Source: Agarophyton chilense
Taxonomy: Eukaryota > Rhodophyta > Florideophyceae > Gracilariales > Gracilariaceae
Direction: 5' to 3'
DNA length: 64,000 bases
Assembly (NCBI GenBank): GCA_030374765.1
Contig: JARGXX010000105.1
Span: 124,001 to 188,000 of the forward strand
Below are positions 1 to 12,285 of the stretch, one piece after another. Both the position numbers and the translations under genes were made by a program. The first letter of the stretch is position 1; each line of letters begins with the position of its first letter. Under the pieces are notes generated by a model that worked only from the letters and a program-made list of their open reading frames with translations, was not told the origin of the DNA and did not search any database.

Positions 1-397
1 GCGAGAGAGAAGCGCGATTCCATAGCGTTTTATAACCTGACGAAAAACATAGGGAGGCCTACGACACGGAAGGCTTACGCCCCACAACAAAAGGTAAAAG
101 ACACAAAGTGGTAGGCGTTCTCAAGGTGTTTCTTGGCATACTGAGACAAATTTTCCGTTCATGGTCATCATGGAGCGCAGTATAGGATCTGTCCACACTG
201 CATGCCTACTCTCAGCCTGAAAAAGAACACTGTGAATCGTTTGCAGTGTCATATCTTAGGCACGTGCATCTCGCCTTCACGTGGTTAGCCTGACTCCGAT
301 CCGCTTCCTGCCGAATGGAGTGAACTGCGAACGAAGCCGGAATCTCTAACCCAGGCCAAGAACGGATGTGAACATGTCAAAATCGGAAAAACAGATG

Positions 398-1400
398 AAA
401 TTACGTCTCTTGCAGCTTAATTGTCGCGGTCTGCTCAACGCCGCCAAACGTGCAGAGCTCTCCAAGAATGCCAATGACTGTCAAATCGACCTCATTTGTC
501 TGCGAGAAACATTCTTGAAAAAGAGTGATAGATCGCCGACGATCGAAGGCTATGAGATGTTGGGAAGATATGACAGGCAGGATGGCGTGACTCTGGTGGG
601 CGGAAGAGGAGGAGCAGCAGCAGGGCGCAGATCTTTCAGGCAAAGTAAGCCAAGCTCCAAGAATGGAGACAGTCGCAGTTTTGGTAAGAACCACAAAAGA
701 GCCGATGACGATATCAAACGTCTAAGTTTGTTTCAAATTGCGATACTCAACCTTGTGTGAACAGTACTTTCAAGAGCACTTCATCGTAGCACAGTATCAT
801 TTGCGGCTCTTGGTATCCATCATGGACTGAGACAGCTGGACTAGACTTTGAAACGTATCTCGAAGAAACAGACCGAATTATTCTCAATTTAGAAAGAGTA
901 ACGACTCGTACTGAGCCCTCTGCAGGCACACAGAGTCCAATCGACGTGGCATCTATTCTAAGAAAATGGCTGCCGTTCTCGCAACTAGCAAGCAGAAGGG
1001 GTCCTTTTTTCGAATCATCAGGCGGGCACAATCAGCATTCACATAAACCAATCGAGGAGAAGAAAGCCACTGTGTAGTGTCAAAAAAGCATTATGCTAGA
1101 AGTACTGAAAAGCTGTAGCGAAAGAACTCGGGAGAAATCTAAATCGGCAATGTTGAATCCTAGAAGCAAAGAACGCGACAATAAGGAAGGCCATCAAAAT
1201 AGCTGCGATCTAACCAATCCCGATTGGAAAACCGCAGCGTCGTACGCCATGCTTGTGCGCGGACGCATAAGATGTAAAACTCTGCGGTGTTGCAGCGTGA
1301 AAGAAGTTTATGTGCGGCTTCTAAAAATACACTGTAATATGCCCGATAGGGTGATAACATGCGCAACACGAGAACGAAAAATAAAGAATAGACTGCAAAC
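398..1400 (+). pseudogene. LINE (non-LTR retrotransposon) endonuclease remnant
   Basis: Three pieces in different frames line up, in order, with the apurinic-type endonuclease (EEP fold) of LINE retrotransposons. The first begins at about 398 with LRLLQLNCRGLLN, the usual QxN start of the domain, followed by IDLICLRET, where the E of the QET-type metal site is kept. The middle piece (about 640-720) carries METVAVLV. The third (about 870-1010) carries TRTEPSAGTQSPIDVAS, typical of the domain's C-terminal third. Each change of frame marks an indel, so no functional protein is possible. Reverse transcriptase is not recognisable; an open stretch at 1093-1461 may be the linker after the endonuclease. 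Assignment rests on family motifs only. Confidence 0.72.
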
Positions 1401-1479
1401 AATAACAGCGGACCACGAGACAGGCGTTGAACAACAAGAGCGGCTGAGGCCTGCTCTATAACAGCATCATTCAATTCGT

Positions 1480-1960
1480 AGACTGTCGGGTAGTGAACCT
1501 TGTTTTTCTTTAAGCCCAAGAACAAACACTTCATTCTGTTTGACTTAAAACTTCTTCCGTTTATAGATTGTCATCTGCACCATGCTCTTCCAAAACAAAC
1601 CTTGTCAAATCTTCATCGTTCCTTGTCGCCAAGCCTCAAAACTAACGGAATCCAAAGCCTTTTTGACTTTCAAAAATTGGGTGAAAAACAAGTTCGTCCC
1701 CTATACTGAACCTACATATATAGTTTAATCTTCACAAGCATAACGCTAACAAAATTTATCATCTTTGCAATCCTAAACGCTTCGAACATCATCGCCTTAC
1801 ACTCTCTTCATTTACTCCATCTCCTTTGCTCTTAGGGTTATTTCCATCTTCTTCTTCCTGCTTTTCATTCTTTTTAACTCTCTCATCATTTTCAGATCCA
1901 TCGCGATAAGCAAGCAGTAGAACGATTCTACTCTCTAAATTTCTTTGTGAGTGCCACAAC
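1480..1960. other. Gap without recognisable gene
   Basis: AT-rich and pyrimidine-rich sequence between the LINE remnant and transposase copy A. Short open stretches look random, and I see no repeat or motif. Confidence 0.5.
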
Positions 1961-1962
1961 AT

Positions 1963-4900
1963 TCAGAAACTTTTCTTCAGAGAGTAATAAAATCGTCTGC
2001 ATAATGTAACAGAACAACATACACATTTGTATGTAGTTTTATGATCTTTCCAACCTTCATTATTTGATCCAAAAAATACATCAACATGGCGGTTGTCTTT
2101 GAATTTGGTCATGTCCTGTGGCTCCCAATCGTAACTTGAGTCCATCCCTGTGGTTAAAGAACCGTAACCTGTTGTGTTTTCGTGCGGCAGCAAAACGTCG
2201 TAGGTTTGTGAGCTCCGTAACTATTAGCTGATCTGTAATCTCGCTGCAATGATGAAATTCATTGTACTCAATTATTTCTGCATGGCACAACATTTACTTA
2301 TTAACATCGTGTACAAATCCAGCAAAAGACAGAACATTATCCAGCCCATCTAGGTATTCATTAAGAGCCCTAAAGCGCTCACGAGGCTGTATTAGGCCAT
2401 TTATTTCTATCACTCTCCACGCAATGAAAATAGTGACAACCTTTTTAAATTCTTTTGTTACTATCTTTTGCTTTCATTTTAAATGCGACGTAGAGGAGCT
2501 AAGTAATGCCTTTGCTTGTGTTACTCCAACCACTCCGCCTTTTTTCTTAGAGTATAATTTTTGCAATGCGTGCTTAAACAGTTTATCTGGCGGAAGTGGT
2601 CCATTCGTATTTACCTTTTGATTCACAACTTCCAAAAAAGAGAACTTCGATTGGAGCGTGTTGTGGGCTGTTGTATCCACGAACCCGTGAAACTCGATTG
2701 GCTCTCCGTGTGCTAAACCTACGAGAGGTTCAACAAAGCTAATGAGCGCTTAAAGACAAATGTCTAATTATCCATCATCAGAAATTATGAAAACCTTATA
2801 AATCATCGTTGTCTCGGCAGCGCATTCATACAAGCACATGCTAAAGTTTAAGACGCACATTTGATGCATAACTTTCCCAATGTGCTCATCGGGGGTGTAA
2901 TTTCGTAAAATGGGATCTCCTATTTTTTTTATGATCAATTCATTGGTTTCCATATCTACAACTGTATCAAGACCAAAATGTGATACTTTCTTCTTAATTT
3001 CTACTGCAGCCAGTTCGTAAAAGGACGCATTGAGTTCGATCTCAGTGACGTTTTGAGCGCTCTGGTTAGGAAGCACCTCATGCAGCTCAAAAAGGTCAAC
3101 CAAAATTACTCCAACCGGAGAACTGTAGTGTCCGCTTTAAAGGAGAGAGCAGACACCTGCGGAATCGTTCGGACTGCGGATAAAAATGCTTACGACAAAT
3201 AGAAAAGGAATGGATAGAGCCACAACAATAGCGAGCTATAAGATGGGGGTTGTATGGCTTCAATCGCCAATGAGGGTAGTTGATAGACTAGGGTGGTTTT
3301 TAAACGGACATCTACATGTTTTCATTTACCTGGATCTTCGGTTCAGAAACCTTGAACAAGAAAAAAGACAGTTTTGAACCCTTTGTTGTCTCCCTTGCTT
3401 TTTATTTGGCGCTCACCTCTGTACCATCGGTATTGTGCACAGAGGTGAGAGCCCTAAATTAATATGTATATATACACCTTGATTAGCCAATTACTCCTTC
3501 TAAAGTATAGGGTAATTGGCTGTAATACTTCTGTCTATAAAGTAGACTTGCCTTCCAAGCTATTCACTACATGCGCCATTGCCAATCCTGCATTTCCCTA
3601 CGAAGGGACCATTCTGATGCGCCGTTGCAAGCCATATCGCATGTGTAGCATAAAACCTCCGCGGGACGCCACTCAGAACTTAATCCGTGCCGTCACATTT
3701 TTCTATGAGTATCATCGTACTTGACCGAAAAAAAAGGATGCATCAGCTATTCAAATTTGTAGAATAATACAATAACAAGCGAAGTAGTCTGTTCCTTTTT
3801 TACTTAGCATCCAAACCTCAAACACCTCTCTAATGTATGGTAGAGTGAAATCAGCTTCGAAAACGGCCCTTTCGTTTACAGCTCCTCTTTTCTTGAATTC
3901 TGTGCTTCGCCTCTTGCTGAATCATAGTTTCATCATGAAGGCAAGGTGATCTGCAGTACTTAATACAGAGTCTTTGACTTCTGGATCCATCTTTAGCATA
4001 CTTTTGACATTTGCGCTTTGTAGTAGCACTCTTATTGACATTGTCACGGTTCCTGCGAATTGCCGCAATACAAACCAACCAGCGCAACGTCGAACTGTCG
4101 ATAGAATAGTACAAAACATCTTTGGCGGGGTTTCGGTCAGATTTTTAGCGAGCTTTGATCGATTGAACTTCCAAAGATATGGGTGTCAAACCTTTCTTGC
4201 TTTCGTACTGCTACCCAATATTTTATGCGATTGGCTGAAGTATCCGGAATGTCGCAAAGGAACCGTTGGGCGTTTTCTAGCATTTCCGTTCGGTTTTCTC
4301 GTACTGCAGTTGCGCGAATTAGTTTCTGAAATTGAACGGGTTTCGATCTTGCGTAGAATGCTGCTGGTCTTGTGGTTGAAAAATCTTCAATTACGAAACG
4401 TAGAATGGCTGTGTTAATTGCAATAGATGTCTCATTCAAACGATTCATAACTAGCTTTTCAGTGTTGAACTCAGGAAAATTATCTTCCTAATCATCTTCG
4501 TCCGATCTCAAAAGGCGCAAGAAAGATTCGCAAACAAACAGATGATATCCTACAAGGTGCTGTGGCATAACGAAAATAGTGCTGATACCTTTCTCTTTGA
4601 GAATCTCTAAGATGCTTTGCTAACCATAGCCAAGGTCCGCCGTAACGAATTTACTTCTCAAATACTACTCTCTTCGTCCTTCTGTAACGCTTTTTAGCAG
4701 CTCCCAAATTCCTCCGAGGTCTGAATACTCACGTGAATCTCACTTCCAAACTTTCGCGAAACATTGCGTTGGCCAGCACATCAGCTGCATGTCCCTCACG
4801 GTCTGGTTTTCGATTACTGAGAGTTTTGACCTGATTGTCGAACGCTCTTGTTCCGTTAAGCTCTTCATCGAGAGTAGAAAACAGATGAAGTGAAGCAAAG

Positions 4901-5019
4901 AAAACTTTGTGTGTTTCTGCAAATGCAATGCTCTCAAAAGATGTGGGATTTCTCATTAAATCCCTCTGCGCTGTCCATGTACTTCTAAAGCTAGGTTGGA
5001 GGGTTGGTGAGGATGCCAT
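1963..5019 (-). pseudogene. Copy A of a long DDE-type (piggyBac-like?) transposase, decayed
   Basis: Read from high to low coordinates, the pieces match copy B (38528-40906 plus 47167-48380) in the same order. They are: a block with FSTLDEEL and NRKPDREGHAADVLANAM (about 4950-4740); KFVTADLGYG then TIFVMPQHLVGYHLF (about 4650-4540; copy B has VTADRGYG and SIFIMPDHLLWCHLF); a C-terminal block with PLPPDKLFKHALQKLYS (about 2590); and a cysteine pair region YKCVCC...LC near 2000. The Asp in VTAD is a plausible catalytic residue. The order (acidic core, a block resembling the piggyBac GGV motif, a terminal Cys cluster) resembles piggyBac transposases, but I cannot name the family with certainty. 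Several stops and frame changes make it a pseudogene. About 0.8 kb around 3.1-3.9 kb fits less well and may be foreign sequence. Confidence 0.65.
3408..3522. repeat. Two adjacent hairpin-forming inverted repeats
   Basis: CTCACCTCTGT (about 3413) pairs with ACAGAGGTGAG (about 3440), and a second hairpin pairs AGCCAATTAC (about 3485) with GTAATTGGCT (about 3512). They lie inside the poorly matching part of transposase copy A, so they may belong to a short foldback element inserted there. No flanking duplication was identified. Confidence 0.5.
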
Positions 5020-6520
5020 AGTGTGGCATTTTCACAAGTGGAAATTTACTTCCAAAAAATCTAGTATTTTAATGCTAGGAAGTCAGTTGTTAATCTGCGA
5101 ATGTGCTAGTATGAAATTGTTCGAAAATCTAGCGAGCTGGCAAACGTCTAGGATTAGGTGAAGACTTTCGTAGCTCAGGTTCTCCCTTCTGGCACCAGAG
5201 AACTAGCAGAAATGAATGTCAATTTCGACGTGTATTTTACCACACTCATGCTAGCAAACTAGCAAACAAGAAAGATTAGTGGATTTTTTTGTCTAGAATA
5301 AACCGACTTTCTAGACGTAAAAGGGTGGCTACACCACCCTCCGTAACAGCTTTTCTGGCCCATCCTGAGCATGACTAATAACACTCACGCCACATAGGAT
5401 CCATCCGAAATCAGTACCTACCACCCGAAAAATACAGGAAAAACTACCACTCAAGAAGTAAACGCACCCGAGAATCAAAACAAGCACACCTATAAATTCA
5501 TCGAAAAACAGAATAGCAAAACACAGTCAGTCACACTCTGCCATTCAAGCATTGCCAAAAGCAAACGAACCTCTTCAAAGCTTCCATGCTTCCATCTTGC
5601 ACACGTTACCTAACGTACTTCACACACACACACACACACACACACACAGGCTTAAGTCCGATCATTGGATCACTTCTTCATCACCATCATTGCAGAAAAA
5701 ACTTACCACTTCCTGAATCCACTCCGAGAAGAAATTGAGTAACAAACCGATTCCTCATACCTCTCTCAGCACCTCACATACGTTCAACAAGTAGAAAACG
5801 AACAGAGCAAGAGAAAATGTCCGTTACGTACCCCGTCTTTCACTGCCGGTCACTATACTTGCGACGACGTGGAGATCAGCAGAGCCAATCGCTCACATAG
5901 CGCCAAAGGCGCAAGCTGCACAGCCGAGCAGTATAGAATACATGAGGCGCCCATGAGCCACGCATACCACCTAAACCCTAAACACCCTCGCCGCCGGTCC
6001 CGATTTCTCCCAATTCATTCGCACAAAATCAAAAACTAGCTCACACGTTTCACACGAGTTCTCCCGCAGTGCATCTTTGCATGCTGCAAAAGCCTTCACA
6101 CAAACTTTCCGCCTCCCATGCACAGTTGCGAGGGGGAGAGTTTAGCTTTCAATAAAACTTCCCCACGTGAAGTATCATTCAAAACTATACTTTCCTCTCC
6201 ACCTTTTCACACCCTCCCATCTCCATCCCAGCCCTCTCTCGTCATGCCGTCATGCCACTTTCCCGGTTTCTTTTATCGTACAAACTCCCTCTACTCCCTC
6301 TCTCAGCATCAAGAACGCTGTCGAAACGGCAAAACCTCTAGCCCCCACGTCTTCCAAACCCCCCAGAGTAGTTTCACGCTCGCTCCACGCACCAAAAACC
6401 ACGCACCCAAACCTCCCAAACCGCCTCCGTCCGTGTCTCAAACCGTCCCTCCGATAACGTAGCACTACTGAATGACGACCCATATTACTCCAACCAAATC
6501 GCTCTCGCAACACGTTCCGT
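5020..6520. other. Gap with one microsatellite
   Basis: About 1.5 kb with no convincing coding sequence. It holds a CA dinucleotide run at 5621-5648. The part from 6.1 to 6.5 kb is C-rich on the plus strand, like the transposase gene that follows, and may be the leader or first coding part of that element. Confidence 0.5.
5621..5648. repeat. (CA)14 microsatellite
   Basis: Fourteen uninterrupted CA units are visible directly in the sequence. Confidence 0.97.
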
Positions 6521-6522
6521 AG

Positions 6523-9500
6523 TTGCAGCTGATATGCTCCACACAGCTTCCCTCCCGAAACTCACCCCCCCCCTCCTCTATGAACCACACCCTTCACCAG
6601 ATGGTCATTTCCATCTCCTCCATTGCCACCAAACTCGGAAAGCGAACCGCAGACGAACTCATCCACATTCTCAAGGACTCCTCCTTCTCACTTTCAGACT
6701 TCCAGCAGTCTATCTCCTCGGCGTCCCAATGCCTACAGCTCCACTCCAAACTATTCAAGCACACCTTAGGCTCCATCGGATTCAAAACCTCCATCATATC
6801 AGACGATCAAAGATCCCACAGGAGTCCTACGCCAGCAACTCCAATTCGCTTCCCACAACACTTCCTTCTTCCATCCATTCAGGCAATCTTCCACCACCGG
6901 CATCTCTGCCTTGGCCCATCCCATGGCTTCCGAACTCGGATCATACGTCTTCCCCACAATGAAAGAAGACATCCTCCACTCCCAAGACCGAGACGTCATC
7001 TGGCACGAACCCAACACCACCGGCATCGACTCCTTCCTCGGATTCGTACAAATCTACTCAGACAAGATCTCCACTAATCTCGAAAGCTCCTCCGTCACCT
7101 CTTACCCCTTGCACATCACCCTCCTAAACTTTTCAGACTTCTTTCGCCGCCACTGCATCTCCCGAAACTACACCCTCGTCAGTTACATCCCCACTTCATT
7201 CGAAAACACTTACTCCCATCCACAGGACGAGTCCATCGATATAAACCCCTCTTCCTACTCCCTGGACTGCACATCGCGTATGGAACTCGTCCGGAAGTCT
7301 TTCAACAGAATCGTCCACCCCCTAGCTCCACCGGTCTAAAAGCGTTCCCCTTCCACGACGCTGACTGCGTCATCCGTCAATTCCATCCAGTCATCGCAAA
7401 CAACAGCGCAGACATCCCGGAAGCAAAGCACATCCTCGCCATTCTCCATGGCACAAACCCAATGAAGCCTTGCCACAGATGCCTCGTCCCCTGCTCAGAC
7501 CTTAACCTCTACACTCTCACCCTCATTCCCCGAACTGTCTCCCACACCACTCAAACAAGGTCTCGGCATAAGAAGAAACTGCTCCAAAACTCCGAAGAAG
7601 CCCTTCTCTCCCGCAAACCACGCTTCGCCAGAACGCCAAAAAACCAAGCCGCAGAACTCCTCCATTCCACCTTCCTCTTTTCCTACACCTCCTTCCTCGA
7701 GTCATTTCCACTCCTCAACGTCTCACCACTCCTCACTCCCTACTCCATCTTCTCCTTCGAACCACTTCAAAACTCCCACCTCGGCATCTCAAAGCTCATC
7801 CATCTCGCCACCATCGAACGACTCAAGTCCGAAGATATATTCTCCAACGTCGGTCCCACACCCTCCACCAGATCATTCAAGACCATCCGCACCTCTCTTC
7901 TGAACCACACCAACACCATCCTCGCGGACATCGAACTCCACTTCCCCGCTCCGGGTCTTCATATCGACTTCTCAACTCCCGAAAACGGTAAATCACTTAA
8001 CGGCTTCTTCACCCCCGACGATATCAAAGGAATGCTAGAAGCAAAAGACTACAGAGCAATGGATATGGTCTTCCTCTTCTTCGGCGCCTTCTTTGACCGG
8101 TGCTGTGATAAAGTTGACACAACACCCATCACCTCCATCTTCACGTCCTACACCAACCTCTTCAACAGCGTGCTCCGCTACCACACCTCCTCAGAACGGA
8201 CACAGACCCGCATTCGCTCCTTGGAGACTCTCATCAAGATCTTCAATTCAAACGCCCTCTCCATCCTCGGCCCTTTCCAGGCGTCCAACTTCCGAACACC
8301 CAAGTTCCATATCCTCGATCACATCATCCCAGAAATCAGAAGATACGGAGTCCTTTACTTCGGTGACACAGGAGTCTATGAACATGCACACCTCCTCTTC
8401 AAAAACCACTACCGCCGCACCTGCTGCAGAAGATTAACAGCTCCCAGAGAAACAATCGACGCCATCCAACAGTCAGAGAACTTCCGCAACTCCATCTCCA
8501 CCTCAACCTCAACCTCCTCTTCTTCTCCTCCACCTCTACAGCCCTGCATGGTCCGCGATGGCATCACTGTTCTCCTCCGCAACGTTATCACCGCCGACAA
8601 GTACCTTCGCTCCCATCCTCATTCCACAATCTCCTCCCTCTCACACATCTTCCCCCCTTCTACCCTATCTTTCATCAACCAAATCTCTCGAGACGCCCTC
8701 TTCGCTTTCCATAACCTATGCCTCGACACCCTCTGCCTCTCTTCATCCTCATCTCGTCTTCAAAATCTCAAGTTCAAAGTCTTCAACTCAGCTTTTGTTC
8801 GCGGCGGTTTCAACCCTTCCCTACGTGATTACGACTCCCACTTCAATTGCATCCGTTCATCAAAGCCAAGCGCCCTTCTCCGCCAGCGCATCTTCGCGAC
8901 CCCCTCTTTCGGTCCATCCAAGTCTCCCAAATTCTCCTACATCTTGGTTTCTGGTACTCCTTCAAACCACTGCACCTTCCCCACCACTTGGATCTGCAAA
9001 CTTCTAGCCCTTATCAGGTTCGAATTCAAAGAAATCGACTCATACGATGAATAGTATGCCTTGGTACGCTTCTTAGAGGTCACCAAGCCAGTAGATCTCG
9101 TCGATCGCCCCCTCAACTGCGTCTCCCTTCGTTGGGCCACAGATTATGAACTCGACCGCACTCTCTCCCCCAATCACACCAACGTCTCTCAAAAAGTCTA
9201 CCTGTGGTTTGGTCTCATCCCCTTCTCCTCATCGAAGGTTCAATTCACGTCGTCCGCCAAAATTATCCCGCCAGGTCCTTCTTCCCTTCCCTCTACTGGC
9301 GATTCCACCGCTTATACGTTCACAGATTCTACAGAGACCCACATGCTCGTGCATACATCTCCACCCAAAGCGAACACGTTTGGACTTCACACCCATAACA
9401 CTGAGCATCTTCTCACAAGCATTAAACACATCTTTTGCCCAGTCTCATTCACTCACTCTCCAAATCTTATCATAACCCCTCTTCTACTTCTTGTAGCAAT

Positions 9501-9525
9501 GCATGATCCTCTCCTCCATGACTAG
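6523..9525 (+). pseudogene. CACTA/Plavaka-type transposase, decayed
   Basis: A C-rich stretch in two plus-strand frames carries the ordered landmarks of Plavaka-type (CACTA superfamily) transposases. In frame 2, up to 7339, are the YSDK motif and SYPLHITLLNFSDFFRR. In frame 1, from about 7340, are AFPFHDADCVIRQ and the cysteine motif LHGTNPMKPCHRC. Near 8300 is KFHILDHIIPEIRRYG, followed by the His-containing block that family members carry after it. The longest open piece is 7462-9054. A TAG at 9052-9054 is followed in the same frame by ALVRFLEV and further C-terminal sequence, and near 9225 the match changes frame again. At least one N-terminal frameshift (near 7336), one nonsense codon and one C-terminal frameshift make it non-functional. 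Terminal inverted repeats were not found. Base composition (C-rich coding strand) differs from the AT-rich DNA around it. Confidence 0.78.
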
Positions 9526-9529
9526 AACT

Positions 9530-10160
9530 TGCCACAACCTCCGGATCGCATCGTAGTGGCTCAAACTTCATTTCACTCGGCCTGCAACTCCCTACGTAAA
9601 AGTCCGCCACGCAACTTAGGTGGTCCGTGAACTCGCTCATGAACACTTCTTCACGAACTGCCAAATACACCATTTGCTTTGAATGCATCCATAGTGCAAC
9701 AGTCCCGACCCGCTCCAAATTGCCAAACACATGCCTCGGTTCTTCCCTACTCATGTAACGCAATGACTGGAGGGTCAGCGTACTGGTCTCAACCTGGGGT
9801 AGCGTCGTATAGCGGGTCCTAAGGTTCGTTTCCTTGACGGTGGCACTCCCAGAGTACTTGGTGCAATGGGCTTGCGTTTACTGCGTAGTCCTACATGTCG
9901 GAGCTACGGAAACGATGGCTTGAAGACAAATTGGTGGAACTAATGTACCAAAGGGGGTAATTTAGTATCCTATCGGTGCATACCTTACTATAGGGGAGAA
10001 GCATCACTCGAGCCCAGTAAATGACAATGGCGAGGCGCTGGGATCTCCCTGGCACTGTAATGCTAATCTATTACACTAATTAAAATAATTATCTAAATGA
10101 GTCCAGCCGAGGTCGGCCAGTCCACGTGTCGTCTGTAAGATACCTCAGGCTCCGGCGGCT
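9530..10160. other. Gap between convergent coding regions
   Basis: No gene is supported. A minus-strand open stretch (9470-9763) overlaps the tail of the transposase and shows no recognisable motif. Confidence 0.4.
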
Positions 10161-10167
10161 TACAAAA

Positions 10168-11214
10168 CTAGTCCTTAACCGCTGCTCCTTCATAACTAAC
10201 CCCCCTGTGATCCAGTTCCTCCCTGTATATCTCCTTCACCTTCCCCCTCACCTTCTCTAAAATTCCTTCTACAGTCAGCAGAAGGTACTTTGAACACAAA
10301 TTTGGGAACAGTATCTGCCGTCTTTCACCTCTTCCACCATCACAATCCATCGCCCGCACCACAGACGCAATCCACGCATCCAGGCGGTCCAGCTGCTCAA
10401 TATTCCCATCCATATACATATTCCTTTCTTTCGCTTCGCGCGACCATTGCTGCACGTCGTACCCAAGAAACTCTCTCAGCACTTGCAAACTCACTCTGAT
10501 CCGGAATTACATGTCATCTGGCTCATCCTCATATTTCTCCGACGACACAAGAAACCCAGAGAAACATATCTCTTCGACTTTCCTCATCCTCCATGTCGAC
10601 AAAACTTCATTGCCACCAATATCCTTCGACAGTTGCTTCTGAAGGGCCTCCTGCACCTGCAACACATACCTCCTCTGCACTTCTTTTTCCTGTCGATGTC
10701 TAGGACGCCTAGCTATCAAATTATATCCCAGTCCTAAAAACAGCGTCTCCCTCGCATTCCGCTTTCGTACGCCCACAGCATCGCTCAAAGACTGGTTCAC
10801 TCTCTTCCGTAGACACGCATCCTGCATCAACTTCTGCACACACTCGTCCTCCTTCCCCAACGACCGAAATGATGCCCAGATTAGCCTAATCCACTGCATA
10901 CTCACCACATTGTACAACCAAGCCTCACTTCCTCCCTTCACTGACGGTGTATACGGCTTCATCTCTCGTGCTACCTCCATCGGACATAATGGAACAATCT
11001 CTTTCCCATCCATAACCATCACGCTTTCCTCCCTCTCTTCTCTCACAACCTCACCCTTATTCACCCAGTTACTCGCCACAGCACCCGACAGACACAGCTC
11101 CGACGTCTCACTCTTCGCATACTGAAGCACACTGTCGTACACATTCTTCGCCACCCCATAGAACCATTCATCCACTTCTATCTCATGTCGCGTTCTTCCA
11201 CCTTTCCCCACCAT
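10168..11214 (-). CDS. Unknown protein, split by one in-frame stop
   Basis: Minus-strand codons from 11214 to 10168 stay in one frame and are interrupted only by a TAA at 10507-10509. The two parts are 235 and about 108 residues. The product is hydrophilic, mainly charged and helical in look, with a basic segment (RRPRHRQEKEVQRR). I do not recognise a domain. Upstream of the first Met only a few codons precede the boundary of the 925-bp direct repeat (11223), so the 5' end may have been cut off when that repeat arrived. The gene is convergent with the Plavaka-type transposase and has similar composition (C-rich plus strand), so it may be the second ORF of the same transposon. A host gene with one nonsense change is equally possible. 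Confidence 0.45.
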
Positions 11215-11222
11215 ATTCGACT

Positions 11223-11433
11223 TTTAACCGAGACTAACGCATGCCGAATTGAGGTCAGGTTTAAGTCACATTTAATTTGCACACGCGTTCTTATTCCAAA
11301 AGGAGTTTTCAAAGACACCGATGCAAAAGAGCGCGTTACAGCCGTTTGCTTGAGCACTTTAAGTACTATTATCCTTCCTATTGAAGGTATTTGTTCTTTT
11401 ATTCCTGTCAAAGTAAATATGTATAGGAAATAG
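11223..11433 (+). pseudogene. 5'-truncated copy of the 185-residue gene
   Basis: Codons here give the same C-terminal 69 or so residues as the gene at 12286-12843 (from the TEINACRIEV segment, here with T for I at one site, to VNMYRK and the TAG stop). The promoter, start codon and first 116 or so residues are absent. To the left lies the unrelated minus-strand gene, so this copy has no start of its own. Confidence 0.85.
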
Positions 11434-11506
11434 CTCTACTGAGCTCATTTGTTATTCTTAATTTTGGTATGCTTTTTGCGTGACGTGCTCCCCAACTTGT
11501 ACCCGC

Positions 11507-11787
11507 TTATAAGTTAGCTCTGTTCTGTTTTTGATCTTTCATCGTCTGGTTTACGAATTGTATTGGTGAGAGGCGATTTAGGCTCGTATGGGGTCTTTGT
11601 GTGTTGTAGTCAATTCTCCATTTTTCGATGATGCGCTTTGCTTCACGCAGGTTGGCAAAGAGGTGTTCGTTGAGGCATTCATCCTTTGCCCAGCAGACAA
11701 TTTGCGCAGCGAATGTCGAGAGGGACGTAGCCTGGCGTTAAAACTCTCCACAAAGCCGTTCTGCATTGGTTTTCCTGGCGGATGCTC
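11507..11787 (-). pseudogene. IS3-family transposase C-terminal fragment, copy 1
   Basis: The minus strand from about 11787 encodes HPPGKPMQNGFVESFNARLR. After an extra 41 bp (about 11690-11730) that shifts the frame, it encodes DECLNEHLFANLREAKRI, WRIDYNTQRPHTSLN, then RLSPIQFVNQ and a TAA stop at 11507-11509. These are the hallmark blocks of bacterial IS3-family OrfB transposases (rve-type DDE integrase core), including the catalytic Glu of FVESFN. The upstream part with the two catalytic Asp residues is missing. The homology begins where the third, older copy of the surrounding repeat (13849) loses similarity, so the fragment looks inserted into an existing repeat. Frame loss and missing N-terminus make it non-functional. 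Confidence 0.85.
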
Positions 11788-12191
11788 AAAACGTTCGCAG
11801 AAGAAAACAAATCAGCGGTGGCCCAAGATGAACAAACGAAGTACAAGATACGCGAGTTTAAAGAGAAGAACAATCTCCAAGTTTATATAGTCTGTCAAAA
11901 TTTTGAACACGTGTATTGTCTCCATGAGGTTGCTTCCACAAATATTGTAAGGTAAGTAGCGCATTGTGGTGGAGGTCATGGCGGGGTCTAAGACGATCTT
12001 TCAATCATTTCGACAAGTTTTGTTTAATTTACGAGGGTGGCAATACAGTGCTCAAAACCGAGGGCCCGCACAGCACGTAATGGTGCCCCACTATCTTCAT
12101 TCCGATCATTCGGACAAGATGGGCGTAGCCAGTTCTTCTTTTCTCTGTTAAAAGTGTCACGCTTCAGTCACGCAACTTTCGTCCACGTCTG

Positions 12192-12198
12192 TATAAAT
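12192..12198 (+). promoter_or_regulatory. Probable TATA box of the 185-residue gene
   Basis: TATAAAT lies 88 bp before the ATG at 12286, in the unique 485 bp between the two repeat copies. The stretch between is pyrimidine-rich, as in the other host-type genes of this window. Confidence 0.5.
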
Positions 12199-12285
12199 CA
12201 TTACTTCTCCCTCGTGCTTAGCCTTTCCTAAAGCAACTTCAAGCAAGCCAGCTTAAATACCCTTCACCCACTCACATATTCAATC

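Larger units (their letters stand above)
11223..12147 (+). repeat. Direct repeat, copy 1 (925 bp)
   Basis: Matches 12633-13558 with only a few differences that I could find (for example C/T at 11233 and one missing G near 11953). The start-to-start spacing is 1410 bp. Copy 1 holds the 3' end of the small gene and the IS3-type fragment but lacks that gene's promoter and N-terminal part. This is consistent with a recent tandem duplication whose first unit is 5'-truncated. Confidence 0.97.

Noticed and set aside
8558-9007. Second plus-strand frame inside the Plavaka-type transposase
   Set aside because: Ser/Pro-rich by composition of the C-rich strand; conserved motifs lie in the other frame.
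11690-11732. Intron in the IS3-type fragment
   Set aside because: No GT-AG choice removes the insert and restores the conserved residues.
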